In this document: positions 27,557-35,836 of the stretch, in pieces | Layout: each line of letters opens with the position of its first letter | Numbering within the stretch: the stretch's first letter is position 1 | NCBI RefSeq assembly: GCF_014203715.1 | Contig: NZ_JACHJP010000001.1 | Coordinates: 1,652,432-1,716,431, forward strand | DNA length: 64,000 nt | Reading direction: 5' to 3' | Source: Streptosporangium saharense | GTDB lineage: Bacteria; Actinomycetota; Actinomycetes; Streptosporangiales; Streptosporangiaceae | Program-made: the position numbers and the translations under genes | The notes under the pieces: model-generated | The model's database searches: none | Seen by the model: only the letters and a program-made list of their open reading frames with translations | Told to the model about the DNA's origin: nothing

Positions 27557-28404
27557 GGGGTCACCTCGGGGAGGGTGACGAGCCGGAGGTAGGTCTCCTC
27601 CAGGGTCGGCCTGGTCACGGTGAGGTCGGGAACCTCCCCGTCGAAGCGCCGGGTCAGCTCGATGACCGTTCCGGTGGGGGTCTCGGTCTCCAGCGCGCGC
27701 CGTTCACCCCCTTCCGACCAGCTCACCCTGGCCTTGGCGCTCGCCCGCCCGCCCAGCGTCGCGGGCTCGCCCTCTGCGACGATCCGGCCCCCGGCGACCA
27801 CGGCGACCCGGCTCGCCAGCGCCTCGGCCTCGTCCAGATAGTGGGTGGTCAGCACGATCGTGGTGCCCTGCCCTGCCAGGTCCCTGATCAGCTCCCAGAA
27901 CCGTCGCCTGGCCTCCGGGTCGAACCCCGTGGTCGGCTCGTCGAGGAAGAGCAGCTCGGGATCGCCGATCACGCCGAGCGCCACGTCGAGCCGCCGCCGC
28001 TGCCCACCGGACAGCTGGCGAACCCGCCTGTTCACGTTCTCCGTCAGGCCGACCCGCTCGATCACCTCGTCCGGGTCACGCGGAGCCGGGTAGTACCCCG
28101 CGAAGTGCCGGACGGTCTCCCCGACCGTCGCCTCGGTCATGTCGTTGGCCGTCTGCAGCACGATCCCGATCCGGGCGCGCCAGCCCCGGGTCGGTCTGCC
28201 GGGATCGACGCCGAGGACGCTGACCTCCCCGGCGTCCCTGGTCCTGTGACCCTCAAGGATCTCGACCGTGGTTGACTTGCCCGCGCCGTTCGGGCCGAGG
28301 ATCGCGAACACCTCGCCCGCGTGGATGTCGAGGTCGATACCCCCGACCGCCCGCACGTCGCCGTACCGCTTGGTCAGGCCACGCGCCTTCACCGCCGTCT
28401 CCAT
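27553..28404 (-). CDS. ABC-2 exporter ATP-binding protein (module B)
   Basis: The 283-residue ATPase has Walker A GPNGAGKST, Q-loop VLQTANDM, signature LSGGQRRRLDVALG, Walker B ELLFLDEPTTGFDPE and switch LTTHYLDEAE. It lacks the Q-loop insertion of module A. ATG 28404 is the best start; 18 upstream in-frame codons would reach a rare TTG/ATG and have poor bias. It is the first gene of the module B operon, with a 24-base palindrome (28460-28483) upstream. Confidence 0.93.
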   Translation of the reverse strand: METAVKARGLTKRYGDVRAVGGIDLDIHAGEVFAILGPNGAGKSTTVEILEGHRTRDAGEVSVLGVDPGRPTRGWRARIGIVLQTANDMTEATVGETVRHFAGYYPAPRDPDEVIERVGLTENVNRRVRQLSGGQRRRLDVALGVIGDPELLFLDEPTTGFDPEARRRFWELIRDLAGQGTTIVLTTHYLDEAEALASRVAVVAGGRIVAEGEPATLGGRASAKARVSWSEGGERRALETETPTGTVIELTRRFDGEVPDLTVTRPTLEETYLRLVTLPEVTP

Positions 28405-28459
28405 GCCCCAAGCGTCCGCCTTGTACGGCTTTCGCGGCACCCACGACCGGTGGAACATT

Positions 28460-28483
28460 CCTGTCCTCCGAACGGAGGACAGG
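28460..28483. promoter_or_regulatory. Perfect 24-base palindrome
   Basis: CCTGTCCTCCG (28460-28470), AA, CGGAGGACAGG (28473-28483). It lies 14 bases after the nucS stop and 56 before the module B ATPase start, on the same strand as both. It could terminate nucS or be an operator for the exporter operon. No T-tract follows in the direction of transcription. Confidence 0.65.
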
Positions 28484-28497
28484 GTCTTTCGGAACCC

Positions 28498-29157
28498 TCA
28501 GAACAGCGTGTCGGTGCGCTCGATGCCGCGCAGCGCGTCGTAGTCGAGGGTCACGCAGCGGATGCCACGGTCCTCGGCCAGCGTCCTGGCCTGCGGCACG
28601 ATGGCCTGGGCGGCCAGGATGCCACTGACGGGCGCGAGCAGCGGGTCGCGGTTCATCAGCTCCAGATAGCGGGTGAGCTGCTCGACGGCGTCGATGTTTC
28701 CCCTGCGCTTGAGCTCCACGGCCACCGAGGCGCCGGTGTGGTCACGGCAGAGGATGTCGACCGGCCCGATCGCCGTCATGTACTCGCGGCGGACCAGTGT
28801 CCAGCCCGCGCCGAGCGTGGTGATGTGCTCGGCCAGCAGCTCCTGCAGATGGGCCTCGACCCCGTCCTTGACCAGCCCGGGATCGACCCCCAGCTCGTGG
28901 CTGGAGTCGTGCAGGATCTCCTCCATCGTCAGGAGCAGCTTCTCCCCGGTCTTGCCGTGCGTGACCGTCCAGAGGCCGTCCTCCTCCCGGAGCTTGCAGG
29001 GCGGGTTCATCCAGTTCAACGGCTTGAACGCCCGGTCGTCCGCATGGATGGAGACCGAGGAGTCCGCCTTGATCAGGATGAGCCTGGGAGCCATCGGGAG
29101 ATGGGCGGTGAGCTTTCCCACGTAATCCACGCTGCACCGCGCGATGACCAGACGCAT
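28498..29157 (-). CDS. nucS: Endonuclease NucS (non-canonical mismatch repair)
   Basis: The 219-residue homodimeric endonuclease cuts mismatched DNA and replaces MutS/MutL in most actinobacteria. The catalytic triad is visible as D134 (GPVDILCRD), E148 and K150 (VAVELKRR), followed by the Q160/Y164 helix EQLTRYLE. The N-terminal DNA-binding domain begins [12 protein letters not shown], a family signature. ATG 29157 fits the family start; a TTG three codons upstream is the alternative. In mycobacteria nucS lies near mce and the thiolase gene; here those are about 6 kb away. Confidence 0.95.
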   Translation of the reverse strand: MRLVIARCSVDYVGKLTAHLPMAPRLILIKADSSVSIHADDRAFKPLNWMNPPCKLREEDGLWTVTHGKTGEKLLLTMEEILHDSSHELGVDPGLVKDGVEAHLQELLAEHITTLGAGWTLVRREYMTAIGPVDILCRDHTGASVAVELKRRGNIDAVEQLTRYLELMNRDPLLAPVSGILAAQAIVPQARTLAEDRGIRCVTLDYDALRGIERTDTLF

Positions 29158-29275
29158 GGCACCCAAGCCTAGACCCAGCCACCCACCCCCGTTCCCGGAT
29201 CACCGGCATGCCGTACGGGCATCGGGCGATCGGGTTGTTTTGGGGGGAGGTGATGGGCTCTGGGAGACTGGCGGA

Positions 29276-30766
29276 ATGACGCGGAGCTTTGAGAAGGTCG
29301 GAGTCGTCGGGCTCGGCACGATGGGGGCGGGGATCGCGGAGGTCTTCGCCAGGGCCGGGCTCACGGTGGTCGGCGTCGAGGCCGACCACGAGGCGCTCGG
29401 GCGTGGCCGGGGCAACCTGGAGAGCTCGACCGGACGGGCCCTGGCGAAGGGCAGGCTGAGCGAGGCGGAGCAGGCCGAGATCCTCGGCCGCATCACCCTG
29501 ACGACCTCGCTCGAAGACCTCGCGGACGCCGACCTCGTCATCGAGGCCATCCCCGAGATCATGGATTTCAAGCGGACCCTGTTCACCGAGCTGGACCGGA
29601 TCTGCGAGCCGTCCACGGTGCTCGCGACCAACACCTCCTCGCTCTCCGTCACCGAGATCGCGGCCACGACCGGCAGGCCGGGGCGCGTCGTCGGCATGCA
29701 CTTCTTCAACCCCGCGCCCGTCATGAAGCTGGTCGAGGTGGTCCACACGGTGGTCACCGAGGACGGCCTGGCCGAGGAGGTCGCCGACCTCGCGCGGCGG
29801 CTCGGCAAGACGCCGGTGAGCGTCGGCGACCGCGCCGGGTTCGTGGTCAACCGGCTGCTGCTGACCTACCTCAACCACGCCGCCGTCATGCTGGAGAACG
29901 GCCTGGCCACCCGCGAGGGCATCGACACCGCCATGAAGCTCGGCGTCGGCGTGCCGATGGGCCCCTTCGCGCTGCTCGACCTGATCGGGCTGGACACCTC
30001 CTACGAGGTGATGTGCGTGCTGTTCCAGGAGACGCGCGACCGCCGCCACGCCCCCGCGCCGATCCTGCGGGAACTGGTCACCGCGGGCCTGCTCGGCCGC
30101 AAGTCGGGCGCGGGCTTCTACAACGGGGAGGCGCCTCCCACCCCTCCGGCGGCGGGCAAACCCACGGTCACCTCCGTCGCGGTGCTCGGCGAGGGCGCCG
30201 AGGAGTTCGCGGCCAGACTCGGCGACGCCGGATTCAAGGCGACAACAACCCAGGCGGCCACGGACGCGACGGAGGACGCCGACGTGGTCGTCGCGCTGTC
30301 GCACACCCCGGTGATCGAGCTGGCCGCGCGGCTGCCGCACCCCAGGCGCCTGGTCGGCCTGCACCTGGTCGGGGACAAACTCGCCGAGGTCGCCTCGACC
30401 GTGCTCACCTCGCCGGAGGCGACGTGCGCCGTCGAGGGCCTGGCCAAGATCGTCGGCCGTGTCCCGGTGCACTGCAAGGACAGGGCGGAGTTCGTCGTGG
30501 ACGCGCTGCTGTACCCCTACCTCAACGACGCCGTGCGGATGCACGACTCGGGCTACGCCACGATGGACGACATCGACGTGGCCATGAAGCTCGGTTGCGG
30601 CTATCCGGCCGGGCCGTTCGAGACGATCGACACGCTGGGCCTGGAGACCGTCCGCGACGGGCTGCGCGCCCTCTACGCCGAGTACCGCGACCCGGCCTTC
30701 GCCCCCGCGCCGCTGCTCGACCAGCTCGTCACGGCCGGTGTGCGAAGCATCCGCGGCCTGTCATGA
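29276..30766 (+). CDS. 3-hydroxyacyl-CoA dehydrogenase with duplicated C-terminal domain
   Basis: The 496-residue NAD-dependent enzyme oxidises 3-hydroxyacyl-CoA in fatty acid or aromatic degradation. A Rossmann domain with GLGTMGAG at 12-19 and the conserved TNTSSLS and HFFNPAPVM motifs precedes a first helical domain (about 183-290, RAGFVVNRLLL). A second, degenerate Rossmann-like linker (about 300-400) leads to a second helical domain, RAEFVVDALLYPYLNDAV. This is the PaaH/Hbd architecture of 480-590 residues. ATG 29276 starts the Rossmann strand; earlier in-frame codons are non-coding. Its stop overlaps the next gene (ATGA). Confidence 0.93.
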   Translation: MTRSFEKVGVVGLGTMGAGIAEVFARAGLTVVGVEADHEALGRGRGNLESSTGRALAKGRLSEAEQAEILGRITLTTSLEDLADADLVIEAIPEIMDFKRTLFTELDRICEPSTVLATNTSSLSVTEIAATTGRPGRVVGMHFFNPAPVMKLVEVVHTVVTEDGLAEEVADLARRLGKTPVSVGDRAGFVVNRLLLTYLNHAAVMLENGLATREGIDTAMKLGVGVPMGPFALLDLIGLDTSYEVMCVLFQETRDRRHAPAPILRELVTAGLLGRKSGAGFYNGEAPPTPPAAGKPTVTSVAVLGEGAEEFAARLGDAGFKATTTQAATDATEDADVVVALSHTPVIELAARLPHPRRLVGLHLVGDKLAEVASTVLTSPEATCAVEGLAKIVGRVPVHCKDRAEFVVDALLYPYLNDAVRMHDSGYATMDDIDVAMKLGCGYPAGPFETIDTLGLETVRDGLRALYAEYRDPAFAPAPLLDQLVTAGVRSIRGLS

Positions 30767-31083
30767 GCCCCCGCAGAGCCCGCAGGGCCGACCCCTTCGA
30801 CCGGGGCGGCCGGGGAACCCCCGCGCGTCCCGTCGGCCCCTCCGTGCCCGGCGTCGACCAGGTCGAGGAGTGGCCGGACGGCGACTGGCACGTGCGCCGG
30901 GTCACCGGCGCGGGCGCGGACAAGGTCTACCGGTGCCCCGGCTGCGACCAGGAGCTCAGGCCGGGCGTGCCGCACCTGGTGAGCTGGCCCGCCTGGCAGG
31001 GCGGTGAGCAGGAGCGCAGGCACTGGCACACCGCGTGCTGGCGCAACCGGGTACGGCGCGGCCCCGGCAGAACCCGATACTGA
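30763..31083 (+). CDS. Small conserved protein with zinc-ribbon-like CxxC
   Basis: The 106-residue protein has a basic, Pro-rich N-terminus. The core EEWPDGDWHVRR is followed by YRCPGCDQELRPG, then HLVSW and RRHWHTACW. Two cysteines (CPGC) plus the later H/C pair (HWHTAC) fit a treble-clef or HNH-like zinc site. Streptomyces homologues are often labelled ATP/GTP-binding protein without clear basis. ATG 30763 overlaps the dehydrogenase stop, so it is coupled to it. Function is unknown. Confidence 0.8.
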   Translation: MSPRRARRADPFDRGGRGTPARPVGPSVPGVDQVEEWPDGDWHVRRVTGAGADKVYRCPGCDQELRPGVPHLVSWPAWQGGEQERRHWHTACWRNRVRRGPGRTRY

Positions 31084-31138
31084 GACCCGACGACCCACGA
31101 CCCGGCTTCGGGGTTCGGTGAGGAGACACGAGAAAGTC

Positions 31139-31843
31139 ATGGAGATCAGATCCTCGACGGTGCTGCCCGCGAGCAGGGAACCGATCGAGCTGCACACCGG
31201 CGACGGGCTGAAGCTCGTCGGAGAGCTGGCCCTTCCCCCCGGCAGGCCGCCGGTCGCGACGCTGGTCTGCCTGCACCCGCTGCCCACGCACGGCGGCATG
31301 ATGGACAGCCACCTGTACCGCAAGGCCGCCAACCGGCTGCCCGCGCTGGCCGACCTGGCGGTGCTGCGCTTCAACACGCGCGGTACCTCCTCCGAGCGCG
31401 GCACCTCGGAGGGCGTCTTCGGCGACGGCGAGGAGGAGCGCTTCGACGTCGCCGCGGCGCTGGAGTACGCCGAGTTCCACGACCTGCCGAACACCTGGCT
31501 CGTCGGCTGGTCCTTCGGCACCGAACTGACGCTCAAGTGGGGCCGCGACCCGCTGGTGACGGGAGCCATCCTGCTCTCCCCACCGCTGCGCAGGGCCACC
31601 GACGCCGACCTCGACGCCTGGGCGTCCTTCGGCCGTCCGCTGACGGCGCTGGTCCCCGAGTTCGACGACTACCTGAGGCCCGAGGAGGCGAAGGCGCGCT
31701 TCGCGCGGGTGCCGCAGGCCGAGGTCGTCGGCGTCGAGGGCGCCAAGCACCTGTGGGTCGGCGAGCCGTACGTGCGGATCGTCCTGGACGAGATCGTCCG
31801 GCGCGTCAACCCGGCGGCCTACCCGCTGCCTCACGAGGCGTAG
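31139..31843 (+). CDS. Alpha/beta hydrolase (dienelactone hydrolase-like)
   Basis: The 234-residue cytosolic hydrolase carries the nucleophile elbow GWSFG (about residues 122-126), an oxyanion-region CLHPLPTHGG and a likely catalytic His in AKHLWVGEP near 203. This matches the small KANL3/Tex30-like or CocE-type alpha/beta hydrolases, substrate unknown. The start ATG 31139 is preceded by a weak GAGAAAG; the upstream frame overlaps the previous gene and is not used. Confidence 0.85.
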   Translation: MEIRSSTVLPASREPIELHTGDGLKLVGELALPPGRPPVATLVCLHPLPTHGGMMDSHLYRKAANRLPALADLAVLRFNTRGTSSERGTSEGVFGDGEEERFDVAAALEYAEFHDLPNTWLVGWSFGTELTLKWGRDPLVTGAILLSPPLRRATDADLDAWASFGRPLTALVPEFDDYLRPEEAKARFARVPQAEVVGVEGAKHLWVGEPYVRIVLDEIVRRVNPAAYPLPHEA

Positions 31844-31866
31844 GGGTTACGGTGGGGGGCGTGCTG

Positions 31867-32652
31867 ATGTACACACGGTCGGCGGGCCGGGGACTCCCGG
31901 TCGTCCTGCTGCACGCCTTCCCGCTCTCCTCGGCCATGTGGCTGGCCCAGCGGGAGGGGCTGTCCTCCTCCTGCGAGGTCATCACCCCCGACCTGCGCGG
32001 CTTCGGCGGCACCCCGCTCGGTGATCAGGAGCCCTCCGTCGACGTGATGGCCGACGACGTGGCGCGCCTGCTCGACCACCGGGAGATCGACAGGGCCGTC
32101 GTCGTCGGCCAGTCCATGGGCGGCTACGTGACGATGGCCATGTGCAGGCACCACCCCGACCGGCTGCTCGGGGTGGTGCTCGCCGACACCAAGGCGGGCG
32201 CCGACACCGAGGCGGCCAGAGCGAACCGCGAGCGCGTCGCCACGACCGTGCTCGCCGAGGGCTCCTCCTTCCTGGGCGGGGAGATCATGTCCGCGATGGT
32301 CGGCAGAACGACCGCGCGCAGCAGGGCGATGGTCTTCGGCCGGGTGCGAGCCCTGATCGAGTCGGCCCCGCCGGGGGCGGTCGCCTGGGCTCAGCGGGCC
32401 ATGGCGGGCCGTCCCGACTCCTTCGACACCCTGCGCGGGCTCACCGTCCCCGCCCTGGTGGTCGTGGGGGAGGAGGACGAGGTCACCCCGGTCGCCGACG
32501 CGCGGGCGATGGCCGAGGCCGTACCGGACGGGAGGCTGGCGGTGATCGAGCGGGCCGGGCACCTGAGCGCGCTCGAACAGCCGGAGGCGTTCAACGCGGC
32601 AGTCGCCGCCTTCATAGCTGGGATTGCCGGGGAAGCACGACCTCACGGATGA
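31867..32652 (+). CDS. Alpha/beta fold hydrolase
   Basis: The 261-residue enzyme has the oxyanion motif LLHAFPLSSAMW, nucleophile elbow GQSMGGY (about residues 82-88), acid in VVVGEEDEVTP and catalytic His in ERAGHLSALEQP. This is the 3-oxoadipate enol-lactonase/esterase-like class; the substrate cannot be read from sequence. GGGGGG lies seven bases before ATG 31867; in-frame GTG codons at 31852 and 31861 are alternatives. The 3' end overlaps the convergent AI-2E family gene by 41 bases. Confidence 0.85.
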   Translation: MYTRSAGRGLPVVLLHAFPLSSAMWLAQREGLSSSCEVITPDLRGFGGTPLGDQEPSVDVMADDVARLLDHREIDRAVVVGQSMGGYVTMAMCRHHPDRLLGVVLADTKAGADTEAARANRERVATTVLAEGSSFLGGEIMSAMVGRTTARSRAMVFGRVRALIESAPPGAVAWAQRAMAGRPDSFDTLRGLTVPALVVVGEEDEVTPVADARAMAEAVPDGRLAVIERAGHLSALEQPEAFNAAVAAFIAGIAGEARPHG

Positions 32653-33742
32653 TCAACGCGATCGCCGCGGCCACCGGGATGGCCAGCAGCGCCCCGACGA
32701 TGCCCATCAGCGCTCCGCCGAACAGCGCGGCGATCACGGTGACCGCGGGCGCCACGTCCACCGAGCGCTTCATGACGCGCGGATAGATCAGGTAGTTCTC
32801 GATCTGCTGGTAGATCAGGAAGAAGATCCCGCAGGCCACGCCGAGCGTCCACGACTGCAGCAGCGCGACCAGCGTCACCAGCACGGCGCCGATCGTCGCG
32901 CCGACCAGCGGGATCAGGTCCGTGACCGCCACGATCAGGGCGAGGGCCAGGGCGTAGGGCATGTTCAGTATCGCCAGGAACACCCAGGTCGTCACCCCGG
33001 CGATCACCGAGATCAACAGGTTCCCCGCCACGTAACCGCCGATGCCGTCGAGGATCTCGTCACCCAGCGCCCTGGTCCGGTCCCTGCGGCTGTTCGGCAC
33101 GAGCCGGAAGAGATAGTCCTTGATCGAGGGCAGCGAGCCCAGGAAGTACAGCGTCAGCACCAGCAGTGTGAAGCCGGAGAAGAACGCGTCGAACACCACG
33201 GCGCTCGCCCCGACCAGGCCCCCGGCCACGGTCTGGGCCAGACCACCACTGGTGACGTAGTCGCCGATCCTGGTGAGGATCTGGTAGTCGCTGTCCAGCG
33301 TCTTCAGCGTGGGGTTGGCCAGCAGCTCCCTGACGTAACCGGGAACCGCGCCGACGAAGGAGGCGATCTCCCGGCTCACCGGCGGGACGATCGCCAGCCC
33401 GAACAGCACGAAGAACAGGATCACCCCGCCGAAGACGATCGAGATCGCCCCCCTGCGGGGCATCCGGCGCCGCTGCAACGCCTCGACCGCGGGGTTGAGC
33501 CCCACGGCGAGGAACATCGCCACGATGACCAGCACGATCACGCTGCGCGCCGTGATCAGCGCCTGGGCCAGCGCCCAGGCCGTCAGAACCCCCAGACCCC
33601 CGGTCAGCCCGATGAGATACGGGCTTCTCGTCAGCGGCTTGCCCGGCTTGCCGTACGGCTCGGCGAACTCAGGCCTGGCTCTCGGCACCGTGGGCGGCGC
33701 CGCAGGTGGGGTGACATCGGCTGCCTGGGACGCTTCGGACAC
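32612..33742 (-). CDS. AI-2E family transporter (TqsA/PerM-like)
   Basis: The 376-residue membrane protein has about eight helices: two after a 45-residue Pro-rich N-terminus, an amphipathic region around 130-220, and a helical bundle with GDEILDGIGGYVAGNLLIS. The family signature DLIPLVGATIGAVLV follows, then IYQQIENYLIYPRVM. Members export signals, peptides or ions; specificity is unknown. GTG 33742 is chosen because AGGAG lies five bases upstream. Confidence 0.88.
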   Translation of the reverse strand: MSEASQAADVTPPAAPPTVPRARPEFAEPYGKPGKPLTRSPYLIGLTGGLGVLTAWALAQALITARSVIVLVIVAMFLAVGLNPAVEALQRRRMPRRGAISIVFGGVILFFVLFGLAIVPPVSREIASFVGAVPGYVRELLANPTLKTLDSDYQILTRIGDYVTSGGLAQTVAGGLVGASAVVFDAFFSGFTLLVLTLYFLGSLPSIKDYLFRLVPNSRRDRTRALGDEILDGIGGYVAGNLLISVIAGVTTWVFLAILNMPYALALALIVAVTDLIPLVGATIGAVLVTLVALLQSWTLGVACGIFFLIYQQIENYLIYPRVMKRSVDVAPAVTVIAALFGGALMGIVGALLAIPVAAAIALIIREVVLPRQSQL

Positions 33743-33849
33743 TGGTGCTCCTGGCGATGGGGAAACGGCGGGAACGTGACAAGAGAGCCTAGCGACCTCA
33801 TGGTCGCCAGGCTCTCCCGTAGCCGTCGTAGCGCCTCGCCAGGCGGGGC

Positions 33850-35130
33850 CTACTCCTGCCACCACTCCGCGTCGTCGTCCTTGGCGGGCGACTTCGCGGC
33901 GGGCGTCAGCGGCTTCTCGCTGCCGTTGGAGGCCGGGATGGCCGGCTTCGGCGGTGCCGCGGCGATGGCGGGCTCGGGGTCGGCCGCGGGCAGCGGCGCG
34001 CCGCCGAGCAGCTGGCGCAGCTGGGCGAGGTGGCTGGTGATGCTGTCACGCTGGCGGGTCAGCTCGTCGACCTGGCGCTGGGCCACCGTACGGCTGCGCT
34101 CGGCCTCGGCCTTGGCCTCGGAGACGATCGACTCGGCGCTGGTCTTGGCGTCGGAGACGAGCTGGTCGGCGTTCTTGCGGGCGTTGGCGAGCAGCTGCTT
34201 GGCGTGGGTGTCGGCCTCGCGACGGGTCTGCTCTGCCTGCTGGGTCGCCTTGGTCGCGCGCTGTTCGGCGGTCGCCGCGCGCTGCTCGGCCTCGGAGACC
34301 AGCTTCTGGGTGTTGGCCTGGGCGGTGGCGTGGCGCTCGGCCTCCTGGCGCTCGGCCTCCTCCCGGCGGGAGGCGAGCTGGATCTCGAACTCGGCCTCGT
34401 CCTGGGCGCGCTTGGCCTCGGACTCCTCAAGGACCCGCTGGGCCTGGGCGCGCATCTCGTCGGCCTGGCGCTTGGCGGTGGTCAGGATCTCGTCGCGCTC
34501 ACGCTTGGTCGAGGCGCGCAGCTGGGCGACCTCGCGCTCGGTGGTCGTGCGCAGCTTGGCGATCTCACGCTCGGCGTCCGCGCGCTTCTCGGCGACCTCG
34601 TGGTCGGCGGTCGCCCTGAGCTTGGCGACCTCGCGCTCGGTGGTCGCGGTCAGCTCGTCGGCCTCACGACGGGCGGTTGAGCGGATCTCGTCGGCGTCCC
34701 GCTCCGCGGTGGTGCGCATGTCGTCGGCCTCGCGGGTGGCGAGGGCTCGCTTCTCCGCCGCCTCGTTCTCCGCCGCGGCGCGCAGGTCGGCCGCCTCGAC
34801 CTTCGACGCGGCCTTGATCTCGTTCGCCTCGGAACGAGCGGCCTGGACCAGCTCCGTCGCCTGCTCCTCGGCCAGGCGCAACAACTGTTCGATGCGCGCG
34901 CCGAGACCCGAGTAGGTCGGACGCTCCTGCTCCTGAAGCTGCCGCTGGGAGTCTGCCAGCTCCCGTTGCATGCCCTGGAGCTGTTCCCTGGTCTGGCGCA
35001 GTTCGTTGTCGACCTGCTTCAGATGGTCGTGGACCTGGTGCCGGTCATAGCCGCGGAGCACCACGTCGAATTCCCGAGCGGGGGCGTCTTCGAAGAAATT
35101 GTTGAGCTGGGCATCGATGTCGGACTGCAT
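33850..35130 (-). CDS. Scy/FilP-type DivIVA-domain coiled-coil polarity protein
   Basis: The 426-residue cytoskeletal-type protein starts with a short DivIVA-like N-terminal segment (FDVVLRGYDRHQVHDHL). Uninterrupted coiled coil follows, with thirteen consecutive 11-residue (hendecad) repeats from 97 to 239, for example TTEREVAKLRA and DAEREIAKLRT. A second coil runs to about 370 and an Ala/Pro-rich tail ends EWWQE. Hendecads and the neighbours (mce, thiolase, meaB) match the S. coelicolor filP/scy locus, whose products organise hyphal tips and polar growth. The length is between FilP (about 310) and Scy (about 1300). Streptomyces entries are often mislabelled cellulose-binding. Confidence 0.85.
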   Translation of the reverse strand: MQSDIDAQLNNFFEDAPAREFDVVLRGYDRHQVHDHLKQVDNELRQTREQLQGMQRELADSQRQLQEQERPTYSGLGARIEQLLRLAEEQATELVQAARSEANEIKAASKVEAADLRAAAENEAAEKRALATREADDMRTTAERDADEIRSTARREADELTATTEREVAKLRATADHEVAEKRADAEREIAKLRTTTEREVAQLRASTKRERDEILTTAKRQADEMRAQAQRVLEESEAKRAQDEAEFEIQLASRREEAERQEAERHATAQANTQKLVSEAEQRAATAEQRATKATQQAEQTRREADTHAKQLLANARKNADQLVSDAKTSAESIVSEAKAEAERSRTVAQRQVDELTRQRDSITSHLAQLRQLLGGAPLPAADPEPAIAAAPPKPAIPASNGSEKPLTPAAKSPAKDDDAEWWQE

Positions 35131-35330
35131 GGAGGCTCGATCCTGGGTTGTCGAGGCGGCTACACGGGCCGGACGGGGGATTGTTCGGACATCCGAGGCG
35201 GAGCCGTGGCGGGATCCACACGTCCGGTGGTAGGCCAGCGTACTCTGGAGTCGCCGAGTTGTCGGTCTCCTCTGGCTTTCTGCGTGACTTGTTACGTACG
35301 AACGTTTCTTACATTTGACACGGCGCGCCT

Positions 35331-35753
35331 TTAGTGCTTTGGCGCCTGAACGAGTTCGGTCAGCATTCCGCCGACATCCTTGGGGTGCAGGAAAGCGATG
35401 GAGGATCCCATCGTGCCGTGCCGGGGTGCCTTGTCGAGGAGCCTGACGCCCCTGTCGCCGATCACCTGCATCGCCTCGGCGACGTCCGGGACGCCGAACG
35501 CCACGTGGTGCACCCCTTCGCCCCGCTTGGCGAGGAATTTGCCGACCGGTGTGTCGGGGCCGAGCGGTTCGAGGAGCTGGATGTAGGACCCGCCCCCGTT
35601 TCCGTCGGCGATGTGCAGCATCGCCTCCTTGACGCCCTGCTCCTCGTTGACCTCGCGAGCGACCACGGTCAGCTCGAAGGTCCGCTGGAAGAAGGCGATC
35701 TTCTCCTCAAGGTCGTGGCAGGCGATTCCCACATGATCAATGCGCATGAACAT
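35331..35753 (-). CDS. mce: Methylmalonyl-CoA epimerase
   Basis: This 140-residue vicinal oxygen chelate enzyme interconverts 2R- and 2S-methylmalonyl-CoA. Metal ligands are visible as H7 (RIDHVGIA), Q59, H82 or H83 (GVHHVAFGV) and E133 (MLTELVQ). GGAGG lies eight bases before ATG 35753; a second ATG two codons later is possible. It is divergent from the thiolase gene with 83 bases between them. It probably works with a methylmalonyl-CoA mutase whose genes are not in the window, and with the B12 enzymes that are. Confidence 0.95.
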   Translation of the reverse strand: MFMRIDHVGIACHDLEEKIAFFQRTFELTVVAREVNEEQGVKEAMLHIADGNGGGSYIQLLEPLGPDTPVGKFLAKRGEGVHHVAFGVPDVAEAMQVIGDRGVRLLDKAPRHGTMGSSIAFLHPKDVGGMLTELVQAPKH

Positions 35754-35836
35754 ATGCCTAACCTCCATGGCGGCTACTCGGGTACCCATGGGTATGGTGG
35801 CAAAGTCGTCCCAAGCCCCGCCAGGGAGGCCCCGCT

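Noticed and set aside
16698-28404. Reading the two ABC/kinase/regulator sets as a recent inverted duplication or a transposon
   Set aside because: The proteins differ strongly between sets, no long DNA identity or terminal repeats were seen, and no transposase is present.
32624-34915. 763-codon plus-strand open frame opposite the AI-2E and Scy/FilP-like genes
   Set aside because: Its apparent repeats are simply the antisense reading of the 11-residue coiled-coil array.
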